Source of the DNA: Kribbella sindirgiensis
GTDB lineage: Bacteria > Actinomycetota > Actinomycetes > Propionibacteriales > Kribbellaceae
Direction of reading: 5' to 3'
DNA: 64,000 nucleotides
Assembly (NCBI RefSeq): GCF_004331435.1
Contig: NZ_SJKA01000003.1
Coordinates: forward strand, 496,001-560,000
The translations under genes and the position numbers were made by a program. The notes beneath the pieces were generated by a model that did no database searches, was not told the DNA's origin, and worked only from the letters and a program-made list of their open reading frames with translations. Positions 1 to 7,768 of the stretch are shown here, one piece after another (the stretch's first letter is position 1; each line of letters begins with the position of its first letter).

Positions 1-315
1 GTCCGCCGTACCGACGTTGCCGGCCCAGACCCGGATCCGGCGCGCGCCGAGGGCTTCGGCGGTGGCGACCGCGGAGCGCATCTCCTCGCGGTCCACGCTG
101 CCGGCCCGCAGGTACGAGCCGTACGCCGCGACCTGCAGGCCGTGTACCTCGGTCAGGTTCCGCACGCGCTTGGCGTTGACCAGGTTGCCGAGCGGGACGT
201 GCACGTCGCCGCCCCATTCGATCGCCGCGAGCCCGGACTTCGCCGCCACCTCCACCACCTGGTCGACCGGCAGCTGCCGGAACGTCACCGAGACCAGACC
301 GGTCCTCACACCCAC
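1..315 (-). CDS. Sugar phosphate isomerase/epimerase (N-terminal part, cut by window edge)
   Basis: The first 105 codons of a gene that runs off the left edge. The start is a GTG at 315, 5 nt after a GGAGG ribosome site; a second GTG two codons later is possible. The visible protein begins VGVRTGLVSVTFRQLP and holds AIEWGGDVHVP followed by EALGARRIRVWAGN. This is the beta1-beta3 pattern of xylose-isomerase-like TIM barrels (AP endonuclease 2 superfamily), which act on sugars, inositols or hydroxypyruvate. The metal-binding half is outside the window, so the substrate cannot be assigned. Confidence 0.75.
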   Translation of the reverse strand, partial: MGVRTGLVSVTFRQLPVDQVVEVAAKSGLAAIEWGGDVHVPLGNLVNAKRVRNLTEVHGLQVAAYGSYLRAGSVDREEMRSAVATAEALGARRIRVWAGNVGTAD

Positions 316-378
316 GCGCGCCTCCTGGTGTTCACCCCTCCATCCAACCGCATCACACCAGGGGTCTCACCTCGCCAG

Positions 379-978
379 TCAGCCGATGGACGGTCCAGGC
401 CTTGGCTGCATACGCCTTGCCGCCGCAGCCGCGTTGAAGATGGAATCCACCTCCGTCGGCAGGACCGGACCAACCGGAGTAGCCTCCGCACCGCCTGCCG
501 CGGCGCCCCCAGCGCTCCCAGCGGCAAGAGCAGCGCCCTTGGAGGCAGCGGGTGCCTGGGAGGGGCCGCTGGGCAGCTTCTTCGCCTCCGCCTCAGCAGC
601 GAAGATCACCGCGTGCGCGATGTAGTCCTTCGCGTACTCGGTCGTCCGCTCGTCCATGGTGTTCGTCCGGGTGTCCGCGGCCAGCAGCTCCGCCGCCAGG
701 TCGCGCGCCGCAGCCCCTTCCGGCCGCGCCCGATCCTGCGCGACGTGCGGCCGGTCGTTGGTCGCGGTGTAGGCGGCGAAATTCTCCGCGCGGGGATCGT
801 CCTGGTCGCCCACCGCCGCCCACGCCACGTCGTGGTGCGCCCCGGTGGCCTCCACCGCGATGGCGCGCTGGACGCGGGTCCCGGCCAGCATCCGGTCCTC
901 CGCCGAGAGGTTGGCCGATCTGATCGCCGTACGCGCGATCTGCTCGGTCAGGTCGTTGATCAGCCGGTCGCGCGACAT
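379..978 (-). CDS. Ala-rich hypothetical protein
   Basis: A 199-residue soluble protein I do not recognise. The ATG at 978 is chosen over an in-frame upstream start at 1050 because AGGAG lies 7 nt before it. The N-terminal half (MSRDRLINDLTEQIARTAIR) is predicted helical and charged. The C-terminal third is rich in Ala, Gly and Pro, looks disordered, and ends PRPGPSIG. There is no signal peptide or membrane segment. It is divergent from rarD, with a 122-bp spacer between the two start codons. Third-position GC is typical of the window, which supports real coding. Confidence 0.6.
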   Translation of the reverse strand: MSRDRLINDLTEQIARTAIRSANLSAEDRMLAGTRVQRAIAVEATGAHHDVAWAAVGDQDDPRAENFAAYTATNDRPHVAQDRARPEGAAARDLAAELLAADTRTNTMDERTTEYAKDYIAHAVIFAAEAEAKKLPSGPSQAPAASKGAALAAGSAGGAAAGGAEATPVGPVLPTEVDSIFNAAAAARRMQPRPGPSIG

Positions 979-1066
979 TCGGTGACTCCTAGGTCGGTGG
1001 AGGGGGCGCGCACAGCCTAGCGACGCAGGGGGTTGCGGCCGCCGTCTCACGTCATGAGCAAAGGAG

Positions 1067-1094
1067 TTGTATGCGGCTGTCGGAGGATTAGGCT
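1067..1094 (+). promoter_or_regulatory. rarD promoter, leaderless type
   Basis: TTGTAT at 1067-1072 (-35) and TAGGCT at 1089-1094 (-10) are separated by 16 bp. The -10 is only 6 nt before the GTG start at 1101, so transcription should begin at or next to the start codon. No ribosome site precedes the GTG. Confidence 0.55.
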
Positions 1095-1100
1095 GACGGG

Positions 1101-2018
1101 GTGCCGGAACAGCGACAAGGATTCACCTACGGGTTCGCCGCCTACCTGATCTGGGGTCTGTTCCCGCTGTACTGGAAACTTCTCGACCAGTCCGGGGCAC
1201 TCGAACTGCTGGCGCACCGCGTGCTCTGGTCGCTGGTCACGATCGTGATCCTGGTCGCCGTACTGCGGAAGTTCACCGGCGTGAAGGCGCTGCTCGCGGA
1301 ACCGCGGCGGCGGTGGCCGTTGATCGCGGCGGCGTTCCTGATCTCGGCGAACTGGGGCACCTACATCTGGGCCGTCAACAACGGTCACGTCGTGGAGACC
1401 TCGCTCGGGTACTTCATCACGCCGCTGTTCACGGTCCTGCTCGGCGTCTTCGTCCTCAAGGAACGGCTCCGGCCGGTGCAGTGGACCGCGCTCGGGATCG
1501 CCTTCGTGGCCGTCGCCGGGCTGACCGTCGAGAACGGGCGGCCGCCGTGGGTGGCGATCATCCTGACGTTCTCGTTCGGGTTCTACGGGCTGGCGAAGAA
1601 GAAGGCCGGCGCGGGCGCGATCGAGGGCATGGCGATCGAGTCCGGCACGGTCGTGCCCTTCGCGATCGCGGGGATCATCGCGCTCGGACTGCACGGCGAC
1701 ACGACGGTCACGCACCACGGTACGGCGTACCTCGTGCTGGTGCTGCTGACCGGGCCGATCACCGCCGTACCGCTGCTGCTCTTCGGGGCCGCGGCGACGC
1801 GGGTCTCGATGACGACGCTCGGGCTGCTGAACTACATCGCGCCGATCATGCAGTTCGTCTGCGGTCTGGTGATCTTCCACGAGCGGATGACACCGATGCG
1901 CTGGCTCGGTTTCGGCCTGGTGTGGGTCGCGCTGGCGCTGTTCACCTTCGACAGCATGCACACCCGGCGCCGCAACGTCGCCCTCGAACGGACCGCGGTC
2001 ACTGCTTCCGCAGTGTGA
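1101..2018 (+). CDS. rarD: EamA-family transporter RarD
   Basis: A 305-residue inner-membrane protein of the drug/metabolite transporter superfamily. It has about ten hydrophobic segments in two EamA repeats. The N-terminus QGFTYGFAAYLIWGLFPLYW is the RarD signature, and the second repeat includes NYIAPIMQFVCGLVIFHERM. RarD was named in E. coli as a chloramphenicol-sensitive protein; its physiological substrate is unsettled. The GTG start has no ribosome site and sits 6 nt after a -10 hexamer, suggesting leaderless translation. It stands alone, with phoX following after a regulated promoter region. Confidence 0.88.
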   Translation: MPEQRQGFTYGFAAYLIWGLFPLYWKLLDQSGALELLAHRVLWSLVTIVILVAVLRKFTGVKALLAEPRRRWPLIAAAFLISANWGTYIWAVNNGHVVETSLGYFITPLFTVLLGVFVLKERLRPVQWTALGIAFVAVAGLTVENGRPPWVAIILTFSFGFYGLAKKKAGAGAIEGMAIESGTVVPFAIAGIIALGLHGDTTVTHHGTAYLVLVLLTGPITAVPLLLFGAAATRVSMTTLGLLNYIAPIMQFVCGLVIFHERMTPMRWLGFGLVWVALALFTFDSMHTRRRNVALERTAVTASAV

Positions 2019-2040
2019 TTGTTCGACCGCGCTTCGCTTT

Positions 2041-2056
2041 CTTAGGTCAACCTAAG
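2041..2056. promoter_or_regulatory. Perfect inverted repeat CTTAGGT-N2-ACCTAAG
   Basis: Two 7-bp arms are separated by CA. The repeat lies 22 nt after the rarD stop codon and just upstream of the PHO box of phoX. It is too short and lacks the T-tract of a terminator, so an operator is more likely. Its half-sites resemble those of the DtxR/IdeR iron box, but the spacing is wrong. Confidence 0.4.
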
Positions 2057-2065
2057 CCGCGTGAC

Positions 2066-2109
2066 GTTCACCTGACCTTCACGGAGAAGGCTCTCAGCTT
2101 CCCTAGGGT
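2066..2109 (+). promoter_or_regulatory. PHO box and leaderless promoter of phoX
   Basis: Two adjacent 11-nt direct repeat units occupy 2066-2087: GTTCACCTGAC, then CTTCACGGAGA. They match the GTTCACC-type PhoP recognition unit of actinomycetes. TAGGGT at 2104-2109 is a good -10, 8 nt before the GTG start. The second repeat unit therefore covers the -35 position, where an activator would act under phosphate starvation. Confidence 0.65.
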
Positions 2110-2117
2110 CGCTGATC

Positions 2118-4172
2118 GTGACCAAGTTTCTGCCGCTGATCAGTCAGATCGGCACCCGCCACGGGTCCCGCTCCCTGCGCACCTGCGAGTACAAGTGCGC
2201 CAACCAGTGCGACCACCCCGAGCCGAACACGTCCGGCAACGAGCACATCCAGACCGTGATGCGTTCCGCGTTCAGCCGCCGCAAGGTGCTCGCGATCGGC
2301 GCGGCCGGTGTCGGCGCCGCCGGTGTCGCCACCCTCGCGGTGAACGCGCCGGCCATCGCGGACCAGGTGAGCCACGGATCCGGCAACGGCTCCTTCCCGG
2401 GCTTCCCGCACCGCGGTGAGCTGACGCACAGCGTCGTACCGCCGAACCGCCAGGACGACATCGTCGTACCGCACGGGTACGACCAGGCCGTGATCATCGG
2501 CTGGGGCGACCCGGTGCTGCCGGGCGCGCCGAAGTTCGACCCGTACAAGCAGTCCGCCGAGGCGCAGGCGCGGCAGTTCGGGTACAACAACGACTACACG
2601 ATGATCGTGCCGCTGCGCGACGACCGGGTCGCGCTGCTGGTCTGCAACCACGAGTACACCGACGAGAACCTGATGTTCCCGACCGGCAAGTACTCGGCCG
2701 CCGAGATCGCGAAGATCGGGATGGCCGCGCACGGCATGTCCGTCGTCCAGATCGAGCGCGTCGGCCGCAAGGGTGAGTGGCGCCGCGACAAGCAGCTGTC
2801 GCGCTACAACCGCCGGATCACCGCGTCCACCAAGTTCGAGGTGACCGGGCCGGCGGCGGCGGACGCCCGCGTCGGGAAGGTTGCCTACGGCACCTTCGGC
2901 AACTGCGCCGGCGGCGTCACCCCGTGGGGCACGATCCTGTCCGGCGAGGAGAACTTCAACGGCTACTTCGACGTGACCGGCTCCGTCCCCGCCGAGCACG
3001 TGGACAGCTTCAAGCGGTACGGCGTACCCACGACCGTGACGAAGTCCGCGCGGCAGTGGAGTACCGTCGACCCGCGGTTCGACCTGTCCAAGACGCCGAC
3101 GGAGGCCTACCGGGCCGGCTGGATCGTCGAGGTCGACCCGTACGACCCGCGGTCGACGCCGAAGAAGCGCACCATGCTCGCCCGGCTCAAGCACGAGGGC
3201 GCCACCACCACGATCACCGCCGACGGGCGGATCGCGGTGTACCTCGGCGACGACGAGAAGGGCGAGTACATCTACAAGTTCGTCTCCGCCGGGAAGTACG
3301 ACCCGAAGAACCGGAAGGCGAACTTCGGCCTGCTGGACGAAGGCACCCTGTACGTCGCGAAGTTCACCGGCGACGGCACCACGGACGGCCTGTACGACGG
3401 GACCGGCCAGTGGATCCCGCTGACCACGGACAAGAAGTCCTTCATCGACGGGATGTCGGTCGCCGACGTACTGATCAACACCCGGTCGGCCGCGGACAAG
3501 GTCGGCGCGACCCGGATGGACCGCCCCGAGGACGTCGAGCGGAACCCGGTCAACGGCCGGATCTACGCGGCGCTGACGAACAACGACAAGCGCGGCGGCA
3601 GCTTCCCGGTCGACGAGGCGAACCCGCTCGCGGTCTCGCACGTGCGGGAGACGCTGGGCGGGCCGCTGATCGAGAAGGCCGGCAACCGCAACGGGTACAT
3701 CCTCGAGCTCAGCGAGGAGGGTGACGACGCGGCCAAGACGGGCTTCTTCTGGACCCTGTTCCTGGTCTGCGGCGACCCGGCCGCGCAGGAGACGTACTTC
3801 GGCGGCTTCGACAAGTCGAAGGTCAGCCCGATCTCCTGCCCGGACAACGTCGCGTTCGACGGCTCCGGCAACCTGTGGATCTCCACCGACGGCAACGTGC
3901 TCGGCTCGAACGACGGCATCTTCACCGTCCCGGTCGCGGGCCCGAACCGCGGTCAGGTCAAGCAGTTCCTGTCCGTGCCGTTCGCCGCCGAGGCGTGCGG
4001 GCCGCTGGTGTCCGACGACGACAAGACCGCGTTCGTCGCCGTCCAGCACCCGGGCGAGACGGACGCCGCGACCTTCGAGAAGCCCACCTCGACCTGGCCG
4101 CACACCGACAAGTTCCCGCGCCCCGCGATCGCCTGCGTCTGGCGCCGCGACGGCGGCCGCGTCGGCAGCTGA
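2118..4172 (+). CDS. phoX: PhoX-family alkaline phosphatase (DUF839), Tat-exported
   Basis: A 684-residue Ca/Fe-type PhoX phosphatase releasing phosphate from organic esters outside the membrane. The N-terminal segment carries CEYKCANQCDHPEPNTS (residues 23-39), normal for actinobacterial PhoX. A twin-arginine signal follows, with SRRKVLAIGAAG at about residues 53-64, then an Ala-rich stretch. The body contains ARVGKVAYGTFGNCAGG, TPWGTILSGEENFNGYF, RMDRPEDVERNP and FVAVQHPGE, typical of the DUF839 propeller. The GTG start is preceded by a -10 hexamer and a PHO box, with no ribosome site, consistent with leaderless, PhoP-dependent expression. A strong hairpin follows the stop. Confidence 0.93.
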   Translation: MTKFLPLISQIGTRHGSRSLRTCEYKCANQCDHPEPNTSGNEHIQTVMRSAFSRRKVLAIGAAGVGAAGVATLAVNAPAIADQVSHGSGNGSFPGFPHRGELTHSVVPPNRQDDIVVPHGYDQAVIIGWGDPVLPGAPKFDPYKQSAEAQARQFGYNNDYTMIVPLRDDRVALLVCNHEYTDENLMFPTGKYSAAEIAKIGMAAHGMSVVQIERVGRKGEWRRDKQLSRYNRRITASTKFEVTGPAAADARVGKVAYGTFGNCAGGVTPWGTILSGEENFNGYFDVTGSVPAEHVDSFKRYGVPTTVTKSARQWSTVDPRFDLSKTPTEAYRAGWIVEVDPYDPRSTPKKRTMLARLKHEGATTTITADGRIAVYLGDDEKGEYIYKFVSAGKYDPKNRKANFGLLDEGTLYVAKFTGDGTTDGLYDGTGQWIPLTTDKKSFIDGMSVADVLINTRSAADKVGATRMDRPEDVERNPVNGRIYAALTNNDKRGGSFPVDEANPLAVSHVRETLGGPLIEKAGNRNGYILELSEEGDDAAKTGFFWTLFLVCGDPAAQETYFGGFDKSKVSPISCPDNVAFDGSGNLWISTDGNVLGSNDGIFTVPVAGPNRGQVKQFLSVPFAAEACGPLVSDDDKTAFVAVQHPGETDAATFEKPTSTWPHTDKFPRPAIACVWRRDGGRVGS

Positions 4173-4181
4173 TCTGACCCC

Positions 4182-4242
4182 CACTTTGGGCACCCGCCAA
4201 CCGTTTCGCGCTCGCGAAAACGGTTGGTGAGTGCCCAAAGTG
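4182..4242. terminator. Long hairpin after phoX
   Basis: Arms of about 29-30 nt begin CACTTTGGGCAC and end GTGCCCAAAGTG. The inner part (CCAACCGTTT with AAACGGTTGG, then CGCG-CT-CGCG) also pairs. There are only two mismatches and one bulge. It starts 10 nt after the phoX stop and lacks a long T-tract. It probably ends phoX transcription, but it is unusually long for a simple terminator. Confidence 0.6.
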
Positions 4243-4246
4243 CTTC

Positions 4247-4276
4247 TTGACGGCGTATATTCAGGACATTTAGTAT
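4247..4276 (+). promoter_or_regulatory. Promoter and candidate operator of the Rrf2 gene
   Basis: TTGACG at 4247-4252 and TAGTAT at 4271-4276 are spaced by 18 bp. The -10 lies 7 nt before the ATG at 4284, so the mRNA should be leaderless. An imperfect dyad, GGACATTTAGTATCC (4264-4278), overlaps the -10. This fits autorepression by the Rrf2 protein. Confidence 0.5.
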
Positions 4277-4283
4277 CCAGGTT

Positions 4284-4769
4284 ATGAAGATGAACGAAGG
4301 CGTCGAGTGGGCGATGCACAGCTGTGTGAACCTCAGCTGGGCGCCCGGCGAGGCGGTCACCGCCAAGCGGCTCGCGGCCTTCTACAACCTGCCCACGGCG
4401 TACCTGAACAAGCAGCTCCAGGCGCTCACCCGGGCCGGCATCCTCACCTCGGTCTCGGGTCCGAAGGGCGGCTTCCAGCTGGCCCGCGACCCGCGCGACA
4501 TCAGCCTGCTCGACATCGTCGTCGCGATCGACGGGCCGGACGACGCGTTCCGCTGCATGGAGATCCTCAAGGAGGGTCCGGGTGCCGACGCGCGCGCCGA
4601 CTACACCAAGATCTGCGTGATCTCGCAGGCGATGCGCGGCGCCGAGCTGACCTACCGCCGCGAGCTGGCGAACCGCTCGATCGCGGACATCGCCGCCGAG
4701 GTCGTCCGGCAGTACCCGAGCGCCCCCGACAACACCCGCAACCGCTTCGCCAACCTCAAGTCGTCATAG
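4284..4769 (+). CDS. Rrf2-family transcriptional regulator
   Basis: A 161-residue winged-helix regulator. Residues 25-70 (AKRLAAFYNLPTAYLNKQLQALTRAGILTSVSGPKGGFQLAR) are the classic Rrf2 DNA-binding unit. Cysteines occur at 14, 91 and 111. The tight three-Cys cluster of IscR/NsrR ([2Fe-2S] or [4Fe-4S] binding) is absent; the 91/111 pair could instead sense redox or an electrophile. The gene appears leaderless and may be self-regulated through a dyad over its -10. The cupin gene follows 99 bp downstream on the same strand and is a plausible target. Confidence 0.88.
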   Translation: MKMNEGVEWAMHSCVNLSWAPGEAVTAKRLAAFYNLPTAYLNKQLQALTRAGILTSVSGPKGGFQLARDPRDISLLDIVVAIDGPDDAFRCMEILKEGPGADARADYTKICVISQAMRGAELTYRRELANRSIADIAAEVVRQYPSAPDNTRNRFANLKSS

Positions 4770-4868
4770 CGGATCCCTACGCACGCACAACCCACCGAAA
4801 TCGGCCATTTGCGGTCCGAAAGCGGCACTTCTGCCTGCGTGGGCGTCCATCCCAGCCAAGGAGATCCA

Positions 4869-5324
4869 ATGCTCGTCCGAGCCACCGAAGCCGAAACCCT
4901 GTCCGCGAGCGGTGTCACATTGCTGGCCGACGTGCCCGACACCGACGGGCACCTGACCAGCCACCGCTCGATCTTCCGGCCCGGCAAAGAAGGCGCTCCC
5001 CCGCACCTGCACCGCGAGGCCGCCGAACTGTTCTTCGTCCTGAGCGGTGCCCTCCGCGTCCTGACCGGCGAGAAGCTCGTCGAGCTCCACCAGGGCGACT
5101 TCCTCCACGTTCCACCCAACACAGCCCACGCCTTCGAGGCCGCCGGCGACGAGCCGGCCGAGGTCCTGTTCGTCCTCACCCAGGCCAAGCCCCGCTTCGG
5201 CTACTACCGCCTCCTGGAAGGCGCCTACCGCGGCGAAACGGACTGGTCCGAGGTCGCCAGGACCAGCGACCTCTACGACAACCACTACGTCGAAAGCCCA
5301 ACCTGGCAGAACCGTCGGCAGTGA
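4869..5324 (+). CDS. Cupin-domain protein
   Basis: A 151-residue single-domain cupin. Motif 1 is APPHLHREAAELFFVLSG, with the metal-binding HxH and Glu. Motif 2 is GDFLHVPPNTAHAF, with its His. These residues would hold one Fe, Mn or Zn ion; the substrate is unknown. The ATG at 4869 is used because AAGGAG ends 5 nt before it, in preference to an in-frame start 20 codons upstream. No signal peptide is present. It follows the Rrf2 gene in the same direction and precedes the orphan cytochrome b gene by 67 nt. Confidence 0.85.
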   Translation: MLVRATEAETLSASGVTLLADVPDTDGHLTSHRSIFRPGKEGAPPHLHREAAELFFVLSGALRVLTGEKLVELHQGDFLHVPPNTAHAFEAAGDEPAEVLFVLTQAKPRFGYYRLLEGAYRGETDWSEVARTSDLYDNHYVESPTWQNRRQ

Positions 5325-5391
5325 TTTGCGACACGGGACGTCACACTCTCGCTCGCTGCGGTGTCGTATGGGTGACCGAGGGAGGTCGCGC

Positions 5392-6663
5392 ATGCGGAAC
5401 CGGACGAGCAGCCTGCGAGCGAGAGTTTTTCCCAACCACTGGTCGTTGTTGTTCGGCCAGATCGCCTTCTACAGCTTCGTTGTGCTCCTGTTCAGCGGCG
5501 TGGTCCTGATGCTGGACTACAAACCGTCGACAGAGCAGGTCGTGTACGACGGGCCGTACGGTCCGTTGCGCGGGACGGAGATGTCGCGGGCGCTCGATTC
5601 GACACTGGCGATCACCTTCGAGACCCGTGGCGGGTTGCTGATCCGCCAGGTTCACCACTGGGCCACGCTGGTCATGGTGGCGGCGATCACGCTGCACCTG
5701 CTGCAACTGTTCTTCACCGGCGCCTTCCGTCGGCCGCGACGCCTCAACTGGCTGGTGGTCTTCGGTCTGCTGGTCATCACGCTCGGCGCCGCCCTCACCG
5801 GAACCTCGCTCCCGGACGACATGGCGTCGGGGACGAGTCTCGCCGTACTCGACGGTGTCCTACAGGCCACGCCGTTCGTCGGCTCGTCGCTGTCGTCGCT
5901 GCTGTTCGGAGGCGATTTCCCCGGCGACGTGATCTCGCGGTTCTACCCGCTGCACATCGCCGTCCTGCCCGTCGTACTCATCGGACTGTTCATCGCGCTG
6001 CGGCGGAAGCCTGAAGAACGCGTCGTAGGACACGCGGCGACCGTGGCCGTCATCAAGCGGGCGGGCCTGTTCTGCTTCGTGGTCGGCGTCTCGTTCGTGA
6101 TGACCGCGACGGCGACGATCAACCCGGTCTGGCTGTACGGCCCGGCCGACCCAGCGGACACGTCGGCCGGTGTCGGCCCGGCCTGGTACCTCGCCTTCCT
6201 GGACGGCTCGCTCCGGCTCGCACCCGGATGGGAAGTCGTCTGGTGGGGAAGGACGATCAGCCTCGCCGTCCTGTTGCCGGTCGCGATCTGCACGCTGTTC
6301 CTCGTACTCGTCGCGGTCTACCCGTTCATCGAGGAACGGATGCCGGGCCTCGCCCCGCTCCGGACCGGCATCGGCGTCGCGGGCATCGTCTTCTACGGCG
6401 TCCTGTGGGCGGCGGCCGGCGCCGACACGATCGCCGTACAGTTCCATCTCTCGTTCAACACGCTGCTGCGGGTGTTCCAGATCCTCTTGATCCTGGGCCC
6501 GCCCGCGGCCCTGGTCATCACCCGCCGGATCTGCCTGGGGCTGCAGCAACGCGACACGGAGATCGCGACGCACGGTATCGAGACCGGCCGGATCGTCCGG
6601 CGCCCCGACGGCGGGTACGTCGAGGACCACCGCCCGTCCGTGCGTCAGCTCATGTCGCACTGA
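5392..6663 (+). CDS. Orphan QcrB-like cytochrome b with altered heme and Qo residues
   Basis: A 423-residue membrane protein with about eight to nine hydrophobic helices, related to the cytochrome b of actinobacterial bc1 complexes. Helix B keeps both histidines 14 residues apart (H88 and H102, in RQVHHWATLVMVAAITLHLL). Helix D has FYPLHIAVLP (H188), but the residue 14 further on is Ala202, so one axial ligand of the second heme is missing. The quinol-site PEWY/PDWY motif reads PAWY at 263-266. GTSLPDDMASGTSL shows its QcrB ancestry. No Rieske or cytochrome c gene is nearby. The ATG at 5392 follows GGAGG; an upstream in-frame start is less likely. The end overlaps the convergent xdhC gene by 14 nt. 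It probably has an altered electron-transfer or structural role. Confidence 0.8.
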   Translation: MRNRTSSLRARVFPNHWSLLFGQIAFYSFVVLLFSGVVLMLDYKPSTEQVVYDGPYGPLRGTEMSRALDSTLAITFETRGGLLIRQVHHWATLVMVAAITLHLLQLFFTGAFRRPRRLNWLVVFGLLVITLGAALTGTSLPDDMASGTSLAVLDGVLQATPFVGSSLSSLLFGGDFPGDVISRFYPLHIAVLPVVLIGLFIALRRKPEERVVGHAATVAVIKRAGLFCFVVGVSFVMTATATINPVWLYGPADPADTSAGVGPAWYLAFLDGSLRLAPGWEVVWWGRTISLAVLLPVAICTLFLVLVAVYPFIEERMPGLAPLRTGIGVAGIVFYGVLWAAAGADTIAVQFHLSFNTLLRVFQILLILGPPAALVITRRICLGLQQRDTEIATHGIETGRIVRRPDGGYVEDHRPSVRQLMSH

Positions 6664-7768
6664 CGAGCCGGCCCGCCTCACTGTGGATGCGACCCGTGGT
6701 CGTGGACAGTGGGCGGGCGCTGGCTACGTTGCGGGTCGCGATGATCTCGGCCGCGATCGAGATCGCCGTCTCCTCCGGTGTCCGGGCGCCGAGGTCCAAG
6801 CCGGTCGGCGAGGTCAGGCGGGCCAGTTCGTCCTCGGTCACACCCGCGGACCGCAAGCGGGCCAGGCGATCGTCGTGGGTACGCCGCGAGCCCATCGCAC
6901 CGATGTACCCGGCGTCGGTCCGCAAGGCCAGTTGCAGCAGCGGTACGTCGAACTTCGGGTCGTGGGTCAGCACGCACAGGGCCGTACGGCGATCGACCTG
7001 GTCGAGTGCACCGGCCAGGAAGCGATGCGGCCAGTCGACCACGACCTCGTCCGCCTCGGGGAACCGCGCCCGGGTGGCGAACACGCCGCGGGCGTCGCAC
7101 ACCGTCACGTGATAGCCGAGGAACTTCCCGACCCGCGCGACAGCGGCCGCGAAGTCGATCGCCCCGAACACGAACATCCGCGGCGGCGGGGTGAACGCCT
7201 GCACGAACACCGCGACGTCGGTGCGGCCGCATTCCCCGTGGACGCCGTACTCGCGGATCGTGGTGGAACCGCTGTCGAGCATCGCCAGCGCGTCCTCGAC
7301 CACCGCAGCGTCCAGACCGGCATCCCCCAGGCTGCCGGTGGCCGAGGTGCCGATGACGAGCCGTCGGCCAAGGCGCTCGCCCGCCGTGACCACGGTCGCC
7401 ACCGCCACCGGCCGACCCGACTCGATCGCGTCCGCGACCGCGTCGAATTCCGCGTACGACGCCTGGTCCACCGGCTCCACCAGTACGTCGAGCAGGCCGC
7501 CGCACGTGAGCCCGATCGCGAACACGTCGTCGTCGGAGATCCCGTACCGCCGTACCACCGGGACCCCGGTCCGAATGACCTCTTCGGCCACCGCGTAGAC
7601 ATCGGCCTCGACGCACCCGCCGGACACGCTGCCGACCGCCACGCCGGCGCCCGACACCGCCATCGTCGCGCCGGGCTGCCGAGGAGCCGAGCGGAACGTG
7701 TCGATCACCGTGGCGAGTGCGAACCGCTCTCCGGACCAGGGGCGGACCTGCTGGAGGACGTCACGCAC
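6650..7768 (-). CDS. xdhC: XdhC/CoxI-family molybdenum hydroxylase maturation protein
   Basis: A 372-residue protein of the family that binds molybdenum cofactor, assists its sulfuration and inserts it into xanthine-dehydrogenase-type enzymes. The N-terminal XdhC/CoxI domain includes GATMAVSGAGVAVGSVSGGCVEADV. The C-terminal Rossmann-like domain includes FVFGAIDFAAAVARVGKFLGYHVTVCDARG and GYIGAMGSRRTH. The GTG start overlaps the end of the [2Fe-2S] subunit gene by 8 nt, so the two are translationally coupled. It is the last gene of a minus-strand set and serves the enzyme encoded just upstream. Confidence 0.9.
   Translation of the reverse strand: MRDVLQQVRPWSGERFALATVIDTFRSAPRQPGATMAVSGAGVAVGSVSGGCVEADVYAVAEEVIRTGVPVVRRYGISDDDVFAIGLTCGGLLDVLVEPVDQASYAEFDAVADAIESGRPVAVATVVTAGERLGRRLVIGTSATGSLGDAGLDAAVVEDALAMLDSGSTTIREYGVHGECGRTDVAVFVQAFTPPPRMFVFGAIDFAAAVARVGKFLGYHVTVCDARGVFATRARFPEADEVVVDWPHRFLAGALDQVDRRTALCVLTHDPKFDVPLLQLALRTDAGYIGAMGSRRTHDDRLARLRSAGVTEDELARLTSPTGLDLGARTPEETAISIAAEIIATRNVASARPLSTTTGRIHSEAGRLVSAT

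Noticed and set aside
2041..2056. IdeR/DtxR iron box
   Set aside because: Half-sites resemble TTAGG/CCTAA, but the spacer is 2 nt rather than 7, so the 19-bp iron box is not met.
2103..4319. 738-residue minus-strand open frame opposite phoX
   Set aside because: Arg/Val/Gly-rich antisense shadow of a well-supported PhoX gene; no family features or ribosome site.
5326..5391. N-terminal extension of the cytochrome b (start at 5326)
   Set aside because: The ATG at 5392 has GGAGG at good spacing, and the extra residues are Arg/Ser-rich with no counterpart in QcrB.
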